This document shows, piece after piece, positions 29,664 through 38,609 of a DNA stretch of 64,000 bases. The stretch comes from Desulfuromusa sp. (GTDB lineage: Bacteria; Desulfobacterota; Desulfuromonadia; Desulfuromonadales; Geopsychrobacteraceae). Within the stretch, counting starts at the first letter, position 1, and the number at the start of each line of letters is the position of its first letter. The notes beneath the pieces are model-generated. The model saw only the letters and a program-made list of their open reading frames with translations, did not search any database and had not been told where the DNA came from. The translations under genes were made by a program, and so were the position numbers. Location: assembly GCA_016744675.1 (NCBI GenBank), contig JADGDX010000007.1, positions 13,404-77,403 of the forward strand, written 5' to 3'.

Positions 29664-29822
29664 ATGTTTGATTTTTTCATGAATGTTGGTCACGTTGAGC
29701 AGATTTATACAGTTGTAGATTACTATACCTATATCAAGGGCCTCGAGTATCTGCTTTGTCTGCTGTTCTTTACCTTTTTCCCAATGTTTTATCGCTATAT
29801 CCATGGTGGTGAAGAGGATTGA
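29664..29822 (+). CDS. 52-aa small membrane protein (below ORF-track cutoff)
   Basis: Translated by hand: MFDFFMNVGHVEQIYTVVDYYTYIKGLEYLLCLLFFTFFPMFYRYIHGGEED*; AGAGG upstream. Confidence 0.6.
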   Translation: MFDFFMNVGHVEQIYTVVDYYTYIKGLEYLLCLLFFTFFPMFYRYIHGGEED

Positions 29823-29917
29823 TTTGGGTTAATTGGTTGTAGGGCTATTTTTTAATTGATCTGTTTGTTTTTAATCATGATCGGCGAACAGAGTTTATGA
29901 ACTAAGGAGTAGAGGCT

Positions 29918-30439
29918 ATGGTACATGCCGGCAAACAACTTATGACAGGATTGGGAGTAATACTACTTTCTGCTGTCTTGGCTGTAGGTTGTTACGCAAT
30001 GGATTATCCAGAAGAGATTGAGATTGACTCTCTGGTTAACTTGTATGAAGCAGTTGTTTTTGACCATGCAATGCATGTTGATGCGACCGAAAACTGTTCT
30101 GAGTGTCACCACCACACAACGGGAACAGGGGTTGCCAACGAGTATTGTGCAAAATGCCATAATGGCAATGAAGAGATGGATTTGGTTGCATGTGTGGATT
30201 GCCACTCCGCTGATCCCCTTTCTCCAGAAAATCTACATAATCCCACACCAGATTTTGTTTACCATAACGACCAGCCGAACTTAAAAGCTGCTTATCATTT
30301 GAACTGTATCGGTTGTCATAAAGAAGTCGACGGTCCAACCGGTTGTGAAGATTGTCATGCAAAAACTGAAGCCGGTGATAAGTTCTACCATTCTGGAGAG
30401 TTTGCCCCGAAGGAGTCAGCACACTCATCTGGTCACTGA
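29918..30439 (+). CDS. Periplasmic pentaheme c-type cytochrome (cytochrome c3/c7-like; CbcS-like candidate)
   Basis: CSECH, CAKCH, CVDCH, CIGCH, CEDCH; signal peptide/TM. Confidence 0.8.
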   Translation: MVHAGKQLMTGLGVILLSAVLAVGCYAMDYPEEIEIDSLVNLYEAVVFDHAMHVDATENCSECHHHTTGTGVANEYCAKCHNGNEEMDLVACVDCHSADPLSPENLHNPTPDFVYHNDQPNLKAAYHLNCIGCHKEVDGPTGCEDCHAKTEAGDKFYHSGEFAPKESAHSSGH

Positions 30440-30476
30440 TGATGGCTGCACGGGAATATAACAAGGAGATTTCGTT

Positions 30477-31415
30477 ATGAGTAAAATAACACGTAGAAGA
30501 TTTTTAGCGGGAAGTGCTGCGGGTGGGGCTGCCTTAATGCTGACCCCAGCACAGAAAGCACTTGCTGCCGGTTCGTTTGAAGGTTTTCCTGAAGGAATGG
30601 GTGTCTTAGTTGACCTGACCCGTTGTGTTGGTTGTCGTACCTGTGAGGCTGCCTGTAATGAAGAGCAGCATTTGCCTGAGCCATCCAAGCCATTTGATGA
30701 TTTTTCGGTATTTGACGAGATCCATCATGGTCAGAAACGGCGGACAACTGACAAGGCCTATACGATTGTCAACCGCTATGACGTGAAGGACACCGAAGAG
30801 CCTCTATATCGCAAAATTCAGTGTAACCATTGTAACGAGCCAGCATGTTTAACCTCATGCTTCGTTAACGCTTATAAAAAGACCCCGGAAGGTGCCGTTA
30901 TTTACAATTCCAAGGTCTGCGTTGGTTGTCGGAACTGTATGATTGCCTGCCCGTTCCACATCCCAGCATACTCATATCACTCAGTTCTTAATCCGGTGAT
31001 CAAGAAGTGTATCTTTTGTTATGATACCCGCTTAAAAGAAGGTAAGCCTCCCGCATGTGTTGAAAGTTGTCCGCAGCAGGTTATGACTTTCGGTAAGCGT
31101 AAAGATCTGATGAAGATCGCTCATGAGCGGATCAAAAAGAATCCTGATACCTATGTCAACCATGTCTATGGTGAAAAAGAAGTTGGCGGAACGGGCTGGT
31201 TCTACCTTTCAAACGCTCCTTTTGAGGAAGCTGGATTTGATACCGATCTACCGAAAAAGCCAATTATTGACAATGTTAAAGATTTTCTCGCTATTGTTCC
31301 TATGGTTCTTACGATCTGGCCGGCTCTGTTTACAGGTTTCCACCTGCTTGCAACCAAAGGAAAATCTCATGGTCATGGAGATGATCACAGCCACGACGAG
31401 CAGGAGGGCCACTAA
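30477..31415 (+). CDS. 4Fe-4S ferredoxin-type oxidoreductase subunit (DmsB/HybA-like; CbcT-like candidate)
   Basis: Tat-like RRRFLAGSAAGGAA; CVGCRTCEAAC, CNHCNEPACLTSC, CVGCRNCMIACPF, CIFCYDTR...CVESCP. Confidence 0.85.
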   Translation: MSKITRRRFLAGSAAGGAALMLTPAQKALAAGSFEGFPEGMGVLVDLTRCVGCRTCEAACNEEQHLPEPSKPFDDFSVFDEIHHGQKRRTTDKAYTIVNRYDVKDTEEPLYRKIQCNHCNEPACLTSCFVNAYKKTPEGAVIYNSKVCVGCRNCMIACPFHIPAYSYHSVLNPVIKKCIFCYDTRLKEGKPPACVESCPQQVMTFGKRKDLMKIAHERIKKNPDTYVNHVYGEKEVGGTGWFYLSNAPFEEAGFDTDLPKKPIIDNVKDFLAIVPMVLTIWPALFTGFHLLATKGKSHGHGDDHSHDEQEGH

Positions 31416-31417
31416 CA

Positions 31418-32674
31418 ATGAAAAAATTAGCAACTTATGGGGTTAAGCCCCACGATGCAGGTATGAAATCTGACGGACAGCAGTGGAGCTTGATGGAAAA
31501 ATTGCTCCTCGGATTGACTCTGGATCAGTATATCGGTCAGGTTCTTCGTAATAAGTTGAACTGGTTTCTTGCTATTATTTTCGCTATCGGAATCCCGGTT
31601 ATTCTTTATCGGTTTGTTTTCAGTCTCGGGGCTGTTACTCACTCTTCTTACGATTATCCTTGGGGACTTTTCCTTGGTTTTGGTCTGTTTTGCATGGTGC
31701 CTTTGTCTGCTTCTGGCTTTATGCTGGGAACAACAGTTGAAATCTTTGGGCGTCACGATTTTGAGCCTATCGAACGTCTGGCTCTGTTGAATGGACTTCT
31801 TGGATATTTCTTTGCTGTTGTCTATCTGCTGGTAGACCTTGGCCAGCCATGGCGTCTTTCGTACCCTATGGTTTATTCCTTTGGTCCTGCTGCGGTTCTG
31901 TTCTTGGTTGGTTGGCACGTTGCAACTTATCTGTCGGTACAGGTTGCCGAAGTTTCTACTGCTTTCTTTGAGTGGATCGGGTTTCAGCGTGGTTACGACT
32001 TCATCCGCAAGGGAACTGTTGGTTTAACCGTATCAGGTATCATTCTTTCAACACTTCACCAGGGCGCATTGGGGGCATTGTTTTTATACGCTCCGGGGAA
32101 AGTCCACCCGCTTTGGTATTCATCAGCATTTCAGTGGATTCATTTCTTCACTTCATCGATCCCTGCGGGTCTATGTATGGTGATTTGTGTCAGCACTGTT
32201 GTTATCTACACGATGAAATGGCGCTGTGATCAGCGCTTTATCGATAATCTTGACAGAATTACAATTTCTTTAGCAAAGGGTGCTGCTATGGGTTTAAGCA
32301 CCTACCTCATCATTAAGCTGATAGCTGTCGCTCATGATAATGAGTGGGCTTATCTGATGACTGGATGGGGCGCTTGGTGGTTGTTTGAAATTGTCGGATT
32401 CGTTTTTGCGCCATTGGTTATATTGTCTTACGCAATTCGTAATAAGTTGGTCGGTTTGTGTCGGATTGGTGCCTTCATTACGGTTGCCGGTATTTTGCTG
32501 AACCGTCTTAATACTGCACTGATCACCTTTAACTGGAAGCTGTATCAGGAAATTCCACATAAGTGGGAGATCATTATCAGCATTACAATTTTTGCGATTT
32601 ACATAACGACTTATCGTTTTATTCTGAACCGATTGCCGATTCTTTATCAGTACAAATCTAAGGCAGATGAATAG
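31418..32674 (+). CDS. NrfD/HybB-family quinol-interacting membrane subunit (CbcU-like candidate)
   Basis: Polytopic; follows the FeS subunit; DLGQPWRLSYPMVY and WGLFLGFG typical of NrfD family. Confidence 0.85.
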   Translation: MKKLATYGVKPHDAGMKSDGQQWSLMEKLLLGLTLDQYIGQVLRNKLNWFLAIIFAIGIPVILYRFVFSLGAVTHSSYDYPWGLFLGFGLFCMVPLSASGFMLGTTVEIFGRHDFEPIERLALLNGLLGYFFAVVYLLVDLGQPWRLSYPMVYSFGPAAVLFLVGWHVATYLSVQVAEVSTAFFEWIGFQRGYDFIRKGTVGLTVSGIILSTLHQGALGALFLYAPGKVHPLWYSSAFQWIHFFTSSIPAGLCMVICVSTVVIYTMKWRCDQRFIDNLDRITISLAKGAAMGLSTYLIIKLIAVAHDNEWAYLMTGWGAWWLFEIVGFVFAPLVILSYAIRNKLVGLCRIGAFITVAGILLNRLNTALITFNWKLYQEIPHKWEIIISITIFAIYITTYRFILNRLPILYQYKSKADE

Positions 32675-32758
32675 AATATCAGCGTTAAACAACCGATAGA
32701 AGGCGGGTTGTACGTGTCTTTTATTTGATTATTAATCCCTGTCTGGTGGAGATATCCT

Positions 32759-33646
32759 TTGCCAGTCAGGGATTTTTATTTTACTATGCCTAAAAATGAG
32801 AAACTGGAGCGAGGACGTATGTTTGATAATTTGATCGCCAGAGCGATAGTTCCTGTAACCATTGCAGTGACAGGGTTCGTTATTTTTGGTTGTATTCTGC
32901 TATACACTTTTGTCAAACAAGATATGACAAGTGAGGCAATTGGCTACTTGAGCAATTGTGCTGATACGGTGATCAAGTCAACCAGCGTTGCCATGATGGA
33001 AGATGACCGGAACTCCATACAGAATATTGTGAGCAATATTGGGACAAGGTCAAATGTTGAATATATTCGCATTTATGATCAAGAGGGTACGGTACAATTC
33101 TCAGGCGAGAATGAGCCTGAAGGGCAATCAAAAACAGTTGATGATCATATTAATGAGTTTTTGCAGACAGACACATTTACAAAGGACACAGCTCTGCATG
33201 ATATCGATCATGCTCATGGACACATTACGGTTTCTTTACCTATCTTGAATGAACCTACCTGTATGACCTCTGCTTGCCATTTTCATTCTGAGTCTGAAGA
33301 CGCCCTCGGTTTTTTTACTATCGCTATTTCAAGTGACTCACTAGAAGAGTCTCTTGCTATGTTGCGCTATCGGATGATGGTTTTTAGCGTCATGGTTCTA
33401 TTTTTAACCATTGGTGGGGTGACGGCGTTACTTAGAATGAACCTTTTTCTTCCTATTCTCCGTTTGACATACAATGCTGAACAGGCGGCTCAGGGAGTTG
33501 CTGAATCTGGTTTGCCAAAATCCGATCATAAACTTGGGAAGCTCAATAAAGATTTTCGTCAGTTGGTCAAGCAGCGAGATGAGGCTGTCCAACAAATAAA
33601 GGCGATGGAAAGCCCCGATAAAAACGTAGATGATGGTCCTCGATGA
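32759..33646 (+). CDS. Orphan membrane sensor-like protein with CX4CH motif, no kinase domain
   Basis: Two TMs; EPTCMTSACHFHSE resembles EPSCSTAECHAHSP of the 24608 kinase. Confidence 0.65.
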   Translation: MPVRDFYFTMPKNEKLERGRMFDNLIARAIVPVTIAVTGFVIFGCILLYTFVKQDMTSEAIGYLSNCADTVIKSTSVAMMEDDRNSIQNIVSNIGTRSNVEYIRIYDQEGTVQFSGENEPEGQSKTVDDHINEFLQTDTFTKDTALHDIDHAHGHITVSLPILNEPTCMTSACHFHSESEDALGFFTIAISSDSLEESLAMLRYRMMVFSVMVLFLTIGGVTALLRMNLFLPILRLTYNAEQAAQGVAESGLPKSDHKLGKLNKDFRQLVKQRDEAVQQIKAMESPDKNVDDGPR

Positions 33647-34146
33647 CTCAAGAAACCGAAGCTCCTCTACCCGATATTAATCCACTTAGAAAGCAGGTCC
33701 AGGCGAAGATAAAGAGGCTGGAATTACTTTCTAGTACGGGCCTCTGGATTCTTGCTTTGTTTACAGCTTTAAGTATGGGAGCTTTTCGTAATTTTGATTT
33801 CCTTCCCCCTTTAAGCGATGGAATTCGTGCTGCATTAGGTGTAGGGCCTCCTGTGAAATACATCAACTGGGCTTTAGTGGTTTATGGATTCTCAGCGATC
33901 ATTTTGATTTTGACGCAGATGGCGAGTGACAATAAGCCGCGGGGAGCTTTGGCCCACTTTGGTTATTTGGGGGCTTTTTATCTCTTTTATCATTTTTCTG
34001 AAGGGCTAAGGGAAAACTTCTGGGCCATCTTTGCGGTGGGACTTACAATTTTAGGGCTGCAAAGCTATCATGTTTGGAATTACTATCATGAAAAAATCCA
34101 TGAGCAAAATGAAATTTTGCATGAGTTGGACAAGCTCTTAGATTGA
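33643..34146 (+). CDS. Hypothetical polytopic membrane protein
   Basis: Four predicted TM segments; coupled to the upstream gene (4-nt overlap). Confidence 0.55.
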   Translation: MTQETEAPLPDINPLRKQVQAKIKRLELLSSTGLWILALFTALSMGAFRNFDFLPPLSDGIRAALGVGPPVKYINWALVVYGFSAIILILTQMASDNKPRGALAHFGYLGAFYLFYHFSEGLRENFWAIFAVGLTILGLQSYHVWNYYHEKIHEQNEILHELDKLLD

Positions 34147-34188
34147 TTTGCTACTATCCTGGTTGTACTTGAATTAGAGTCAATAAAG

Positions 34189-34219
34189 AGCCCCGTTCAG
34201 TTTTGAACGGGGCTTTTTA
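34189..34219 (+). terminator. Rho-independent terminator
   Basis: AGCCCCGTTCA-gttt-TGAACGGGGCT + TTTTT. It can serve both convergent genes. Confidence 0.85.
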
Positions 34220-34225
34220 TGTTTT

Positions 34226-34507
34226 TTACTCTGTTCTGCTTGTGACCTCAATGAGGTGATAACCAAACTGGGTTTTTACTGGTCCCAAAACTTTACCGAC
34301 ATCACCACTAAAAACCACATCATCAAATTCCTTGACCATTTGGCCTGGGGAAAATTCTCCGAGACCACCGCCCTGTTTACCAGATGGACATTGAGAGTGC
34401 TTTTTGGCGATTTCAGCAAAATCAGCACCGCCTTCAATTTCGGTTTTAAGGTTATTGCAGTTGTCTTCGCTTGGAACGAGGATGTGACGTGCGCTTGCTC
34501 TTGCCAT
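34226..34507 (-). CDS. Parvulin-type peptidylprolyl isomerase
   Basis: ASARHILV, GADFAEIAKKHSQCPSGKQGGGLGEFSPGQMV, FGYHLIEV. Confidence 0.92.
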   Translation of the reverse strand: MARASARHILVPSEDNCNNLKTEIEGGADFAEIAKKHSQCPSGKQGGGLGEFSPGQMVKEFDDVVFSGDVGKVLGPVKTQFGYHLIEVTSRTE

Positions 34508-34614
34508 GGTTGTTGATCTCCTTTGTATTTTGTTAGCCCTAAACTGTCAGTTGTATTTTGAGCGACCAGGGTAGGGGTATATTGAAGTAGTTTTATAAAT
34601 CGTGCAACTGCCTG

Positions 34615-35247
34615 TTATGATTTTCTTGCAATCCCACGAATTGTTCTGCTGACAAATGCTGGTGCCCCAATCATTGGGGCTTCAATCACCTGTTCAATTG
34701 AGAGGCCGCTTGCACTGATGGCTGATGAAGTGTCACGAGTGAGGCGACAATTACCAGCGCAAAAACTCCAGAAAGGTTCTATTCGATTTTGCCAAACCCG
34801 CGTTGGCGGATGGTCGGAGAGAATATGTTCAAGAAAGAGCAGAGCCCCCCCGGGGCGCAACAGGCGATTAATTTCTTTAAGACTACTTTCAAGACAAGGG
34901 ACAGAGCATAGGACTAACGTCGATACAATCGTGTCAAAGGAAGCATCAGGCCTCTCTATTGAATCTGCTCCCCAGTGTGCAATAGAGATGGCTTCTCTTT
35001 GTTGCTTATCTGCTTTGCACCGCAAAGATTTACGCATGTGTGGATCTGGCTCACTAAGGACCACGCTTGTGACATCGTGAGGATAGTGTGGCAGGTTAAC
35101 GCCTGTGCCAGCACCAATTTCTAAGACTTCACCGTAAGCTTTGGATAGTAGAGCGTTCCGCCACTCTTGCAAGCACCTTTGCTCGGTGCTGCGCATGGCA
35201 TAATCATAACTTTTCGCAATTAAGTAGGAGCGTAATCTTTTTATTGG
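34615..35247 (-). CDS. Class I SAM-dependent methyltransferase
   Basis: VLEIGAGTGVNLPHYP, FDTIVSTLVLCSV; start uncertain (35298 or 35247). Confidence 0.8.
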   Translation of the reverse strand, partial: PIKRLRSYLIAKSYDYAMRSTEQRCLQEWRNALLSKAYGEVLEIGAGTGVNLPHYPHDVTSVVLSEPDPHMRKSLRCKADKQQREAISIAHWGADSIERPDASFDTIVSTLVLCSVPCLESSLKEINRLLRPGGALLFLEHILSDHPPTRVWQNRIEPFWSFCAGNCRLTRDTSSAISASGLSIEQVIEAPMIGAPAFVSRTIRGIARKS

Positions 35248-35430
35248 CATTTTAATTAGGTTTCTATTGCTAGATGATGTACAGGGTTGTGTTTCCATTA
35301 TTTATTTATCCTAGCATAACTGGTGAGGTGCTTGCAGTGGGTACAGCTGGCTATGGCGGAGTAGGAAATATCATGGTATTTGCATTAATGAGACTTGCCA
35401 CGTTGATATAGGGAGCTGTATATTCGCGCC

Positions 35431-36351
35431 ATGAGTGCACTTATTATTGAAAATTTGTACAAAAACTTTGATGGTGTTCCGGCTGTTAAAGGGGTCAATT
35501 TTACCATCAAAGAGGGCGAAATCTTTGGTTTGCTTGGTCCAAATGGTGCTGGGAAAAGTACGACGATTAATATGATTGCCGGGGTTGTTCGGCTGGGAGA
35601 AGGGGCAATTACGGCATTCGGGCACGATAATCAGAAAGATTATCGTTATACTCGCCGCCTGTTGGGGGTGGTCCATCAGGAAGTTGTTATCGATAATTTC
35701 TTTACCGTTGATCAAGCTCTTAAGCTTCATGCCGGCTACTATGGTGTCAAAGATGACCCTGTGTGGCGGCAATTGTTGATTGATCGTCTTGGTTTGGAAC
35801 CACACCTCAATAAAGTGATGTTGAAGCTGTCTGGGGGGTTAAAGCGTCGCTTTATGATTGCTAAAGCTCTTATTCATCGGCCTCGATTGTTGATTCTAGA
35901 TGAGCCGACCGCTGGCGTAGATGTTGAGTTGCGGCATGGACTATGGGAATTTGTCAGAGAGATTAATCGTCATGGGACAACAATTTTGCTGACAACACAC
36001 TATCTGGAAGAAGCAGAAGTCATGTGTGATCGTATTGCAATTATGAATCATGGGGAGTTGATTGCTCTGGAAGAGACACAAGAGCTGGTTAGACGTTTGT
36101 CAAACCGACAATTACGCGTGTGGCTGGATCAACCTATACAAAAAATACCTGTCGAATTTGAGCAATATGCCCATCAATTGAAAGAAAATGGAAAGGTTCT
36201 CTTATTGAATTTGCCTGCGGGCGAAGGAGCAGGGAACGTATTATCGCAATTAGCTGATGCGGGCTTAACCGTTCGAGATATTGAAACAGAGCAAAGCGGC
36301 TTGGAAGAGGTCTTTCTTCATCTGACTGGGATTAAAGGGAGGCAGGACTAA
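35431..36351 (+). CDS. ABC transporter ATP-binding protein
   Basis: GLLGPNGAGKST, LSGGLKRRFMIAKAL, LLILDEPTAGVD. Confidence 0.92.
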   Translation: MSALIIENLYKNFDGVPAVKGVNFTIKEGEIFGLLGPNGAGKSTTINMIAGVVRLGEGAITAFGHDNQKDYRYTRRLLGVVHQEVVIDNFFTVDQALKLHAGYYGVKDDPVWRQLLIDRLGLEPHLNKVMLKLSGGLKRRFMIAKALIHRPRLLILDEPTAGVDVELRHGLWEFVREINRHGTTILLTTHYLEEAEVMCDRIAIMNHGELIALEETQELVRRLSNRQLRVWLDQPIQKIPVEFEQYAHQLKENGKVLLLNLPAGEGAGNVLSQLADAGLTVRDIETEQSGLEEVFLHLTGIKGRQD

Positions 36352-37140
36352 GTGGTCGCTGGACAAGATAATAAATATTACCCTTGGCTCCCCTTTTTGA
36401 CGTTGCTGCGTAAGGAGATCTTAAGGTTTTGGCGGGTCTCGACCCAAACGTTGTTGACCCCTATTGTGACAGCGTCACTCTATTTGTTTATTTTTGGTGC
36501 TACTCTGGGGGAGAGACTTAATGTCCTTGAAGGTTTTAGTTATGCTCAATTTGTAATTCCGGGCTTAATTATCATGGGAGTTATCAATAACACCTTTGCC
36601 AATACGTCATCATCCTTGTTTATGTCACGTTATCTTGGAGGTATCGTCGATCTTTTAGTAACACCGGTTAGCCCTCCACAGTTTATCTTGGCGTATACTC
36701 TGGCGGCGATGCTGCGAGGATTATTGGTTGGAACAGTTGTTTGGTTCATTTCCACATTTTTTGCAACGCTTCCTTGGGATTCTCCTTGGTTGGCGATTTT
36801 GATGGCTGTGTTAGCAAGCTTCCTATTCGCCCAATTTGGATTGATCGCAGCGATTTATGCACATAATTTTGACACCCTTTCGATGTACAGTAATTTTCTG
36901 ATCTTGCCTCTGGTTTATCTGGGGGGCGTTTTCTATCCCATTTCAATCCTGCCCGACCCATGGGGCTCTTTTTCGTATTTGAACCCTCTGTTTTATCTCA
37001 TAGATGGCTTCCGGCATGCGATTATTGGTGTCGGTGATACCACCTTTCTCCTCGCTTTTGGGGTCAGTGGTGGCATTGCTGTTGCTTTATTTTTCTGGGC
37101 GGCGTGGTTGATAGGCAAGGGCTATCGGCTGCGAGCATAG
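36352..37140 (+). CDS. ABC-2 type transporter permease
   Basis: Six-TM ABC-2 pattern; coupled to the ATPase gene; GTG start. Confidence 0.88.
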   Translation: MVAGQDNKYYPWLPFLTLLRKEILRFWRVSTQTLLTPIVTASLYLFIFGATLGERLNVLEGFSYAQFVIPGLIIMGVINNTFANTSSSLFMSRYLGGIVDLLVTPVSPPQFILAYTLAAMLRGLLVGTVVWFISTFFATLPWDSPWLAILMAVLASFLFAQFGLIAAIYAHNFDTLSMYSNFLILPLVYLGGVFYPISILPDPWGSFSYLNPLFYLIDGFRHAIIGVGDTTFLLAFGVSGGIAVALFFWAAWLIGKGYRLRA

Positions 37141-37153
37141 AAAGGGAGATGTT

Positions 37154-37435
37154 GTGTTATCTGAGAAAAACCGTAGCGCTTTTAATGCTTTTTACGATGC
37201 TGTCAGGGATGAATCGTCTCTGGACAATAAAACCACTGTTCTGATAGGCCTTGCAGCGGCACTGACCAGTGGTTGCGCTCCCTGAATGGATCACTATCTT
37301 GGCGTGGCCAAGGAGCGGGGCATTACAGAGACTGAAATTGGGGCAGTGCAGGGCATTTGTATGGCGGTTTCGGCGGGGAAAGTTAGCGCACAATTCCGCG
37401 ACGTTGAAACCCTCTATCGAGAACGAAACCGCTGA
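37154..37435 (+). CDS. Selenocysteine-containing carboxymuconolactone decarboxylase/AhpD-like protein (UGA at codon 44 read as Sec)
   Basis: Translated through TGA 37283-37285: MLSEKNRSAFNAFYDAVRDESSLDNKTTVLIGLAAALTSGCAPUMDHYLGVAKERGITETEIGAVQGICMAVSAGKVSAQFRDVETLYRERNR*. CxxU replaces the CxxC of the AhpD/CMD fold. GTG start after GGGAG. Confidence 0.8.
37298..37312 (+). promoter_or_regulatory. Candidate bacterial SECIS hairpin
   Basis: CTTGGC-GTG-GCCAAG, perfect 6-bp stem, loop starts with G, apical loop ~19 nt after the UGA. Confidence 0.65.
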
Positions 37436-37457
37436 TTCGTCAGCTTGGAGTCTATAC

Positions 37458-38336
37458 ATGCATGATCATTTAGTTCGGGTTGTTAGTCCGGATGGATTGT
37501 TTCGAGCAGCCGCTGCCGTGACAACACAGTTAGTAGCGACCATCGTTGAAAAGCAGAAAACAGATTTTACTGCAACTGTAGCGCTGGGTCGGTTATTGAC
37601 GGGGGGAGCCCTGCTGGGCTGTTTACTAAAAGGAAAGCAGCGTCTCGCTTTGTCGGTGGAAGGGAATGGCCCGCTTGGAAAAATGAGTGTCGAGGCGGAT
37701 GCTAAAGGAAGAGTTCGGGGGACAGTTCGTAACCCGATCGCAGGATTGCCACCTGCAGGGGATCATTTTGATGTTGCTGGTGCTGTTGGTAAGGCCGGCT
37801 TTCTCCATGTATGGAAAGATCTTGGTCTGAAAGAGCCCTACCAGAGTATGGTTCAACTTCAAAGCAGTGAAATAGCGGAAGACTTGGCCTGGTACTTAAC
37901 CAGTTCTGAGCAAGTTCCGTCCAGCCTAGGTTTGGGGGTTGAGTTAGGTCGCAAGGGGGATATTGCTATTGCGGGAGGTTTCTTAGTGCAGTCCTTGCCT
38001 CCTGGTGACCCTGAAAAGATAGATGCCCTCACAGAGAGAATCAAAGTTTTGCCACCAACAACCAGTATGTTGGGGGATGGGTTAACGCCTACCGAAATTC
38101 TTGCACAGATTTTTGGTTCTGAGGACTTTCATGTTCAACAAGAGATGCCATTGTCTTTTTCCTGCCCTTGTAGTCGCGAGCAAATCGAGTTGATGTTGAT
38201 AGATCTGGGGAGGAAGGAGCTTCTCTTGCTTATTGAAGAGGAGCCACAGCCGGTTGAAGTTGTTTGTGAATATTGCCGGACCGCCTATGAATTTAATCAT
38301 GAACAAATCAGTGAACTCATGAAACGGGCAAGATAG
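37458..38336 (+). CDS. hslO: Hsp33 family molecular chaperone
   Basis: MHDHLVRVVSPDGLFRAAAAVTTQLV; C-terminal CPCSRE...VVCEYCRTAYEF zinc site. Confidence 0.9.
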   Translation: MHDHLVRVVSPDGLFRAAAAVTTQLVATIVEKQKTDFTATVALGRLLTGGALLGCLLKGKQRLALSVEGNGPLGKMSVEADAKGRVRGTVRNPIAGLPPAGDHFDVAGAVGKAGFLHVWKDLGLKEPYQSMVQLQSSEIAEDLAWYLTSSEQVPSSLGLGVELGRKGDIAIAGGFLVQSLPPGDPEKIDALTERIKVLPPTTSMLGDGLTPTEILAQIFGSEDFHVQQEMPLSFSCPCSREQIELMLIDLGRKELLLLIEEEPQPVEVVCEYCRTAYEFNHEQISELMKRAR

Positions 38337-38479
38337 GGTCGTATATCCTGCATTGTTTTTCTTGTGAATTGTCGATTGTTCCCAAAAAAATGCAGAAAAA
38401 CTTCTGCTTTAAAAATTATGTCGGGCAGAAAAACCCTGTAAAATCAAATGAAAAATTGATTCTCCATGTTCTCTTAATT

Positions 38480-38492
38480 GCATACAGTATAC
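38480..38492. promoter_or_regulatory. GCATACAGTATAC candidate operator upstream of nuoA
   Basis: Third copy of the GTATAC palindrome; TTGACA (38503-38508) and a weak -10 lie just downstream. Confidence 0.55.
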
Positions 38493-38609
38493 GGTATTTC
38501 TCTTGACATATTGAGGGAATTATCCTAGTTTTCACACGCTGTGGAGTATCCTGCCAGCATGCAGGTACAGCTGAACGGTTCAATCTCTTCTATGGAAGGA
38601 GCGGTTTTT

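Noticed and set aside
34256-34516. Plus-strand ORF opposite the parvulin gene
   Set aside because: The minus-strand parvulin has clear family motifs; this is its complement.
37269-37457. N-terminal extension of the hslO ORF (MVALPEWITILAW...)
   Set aside because: This frame overlaps the selenoprotein gene out of phase. Hsp33-like sequence starts at MHDHLVRV (37458).
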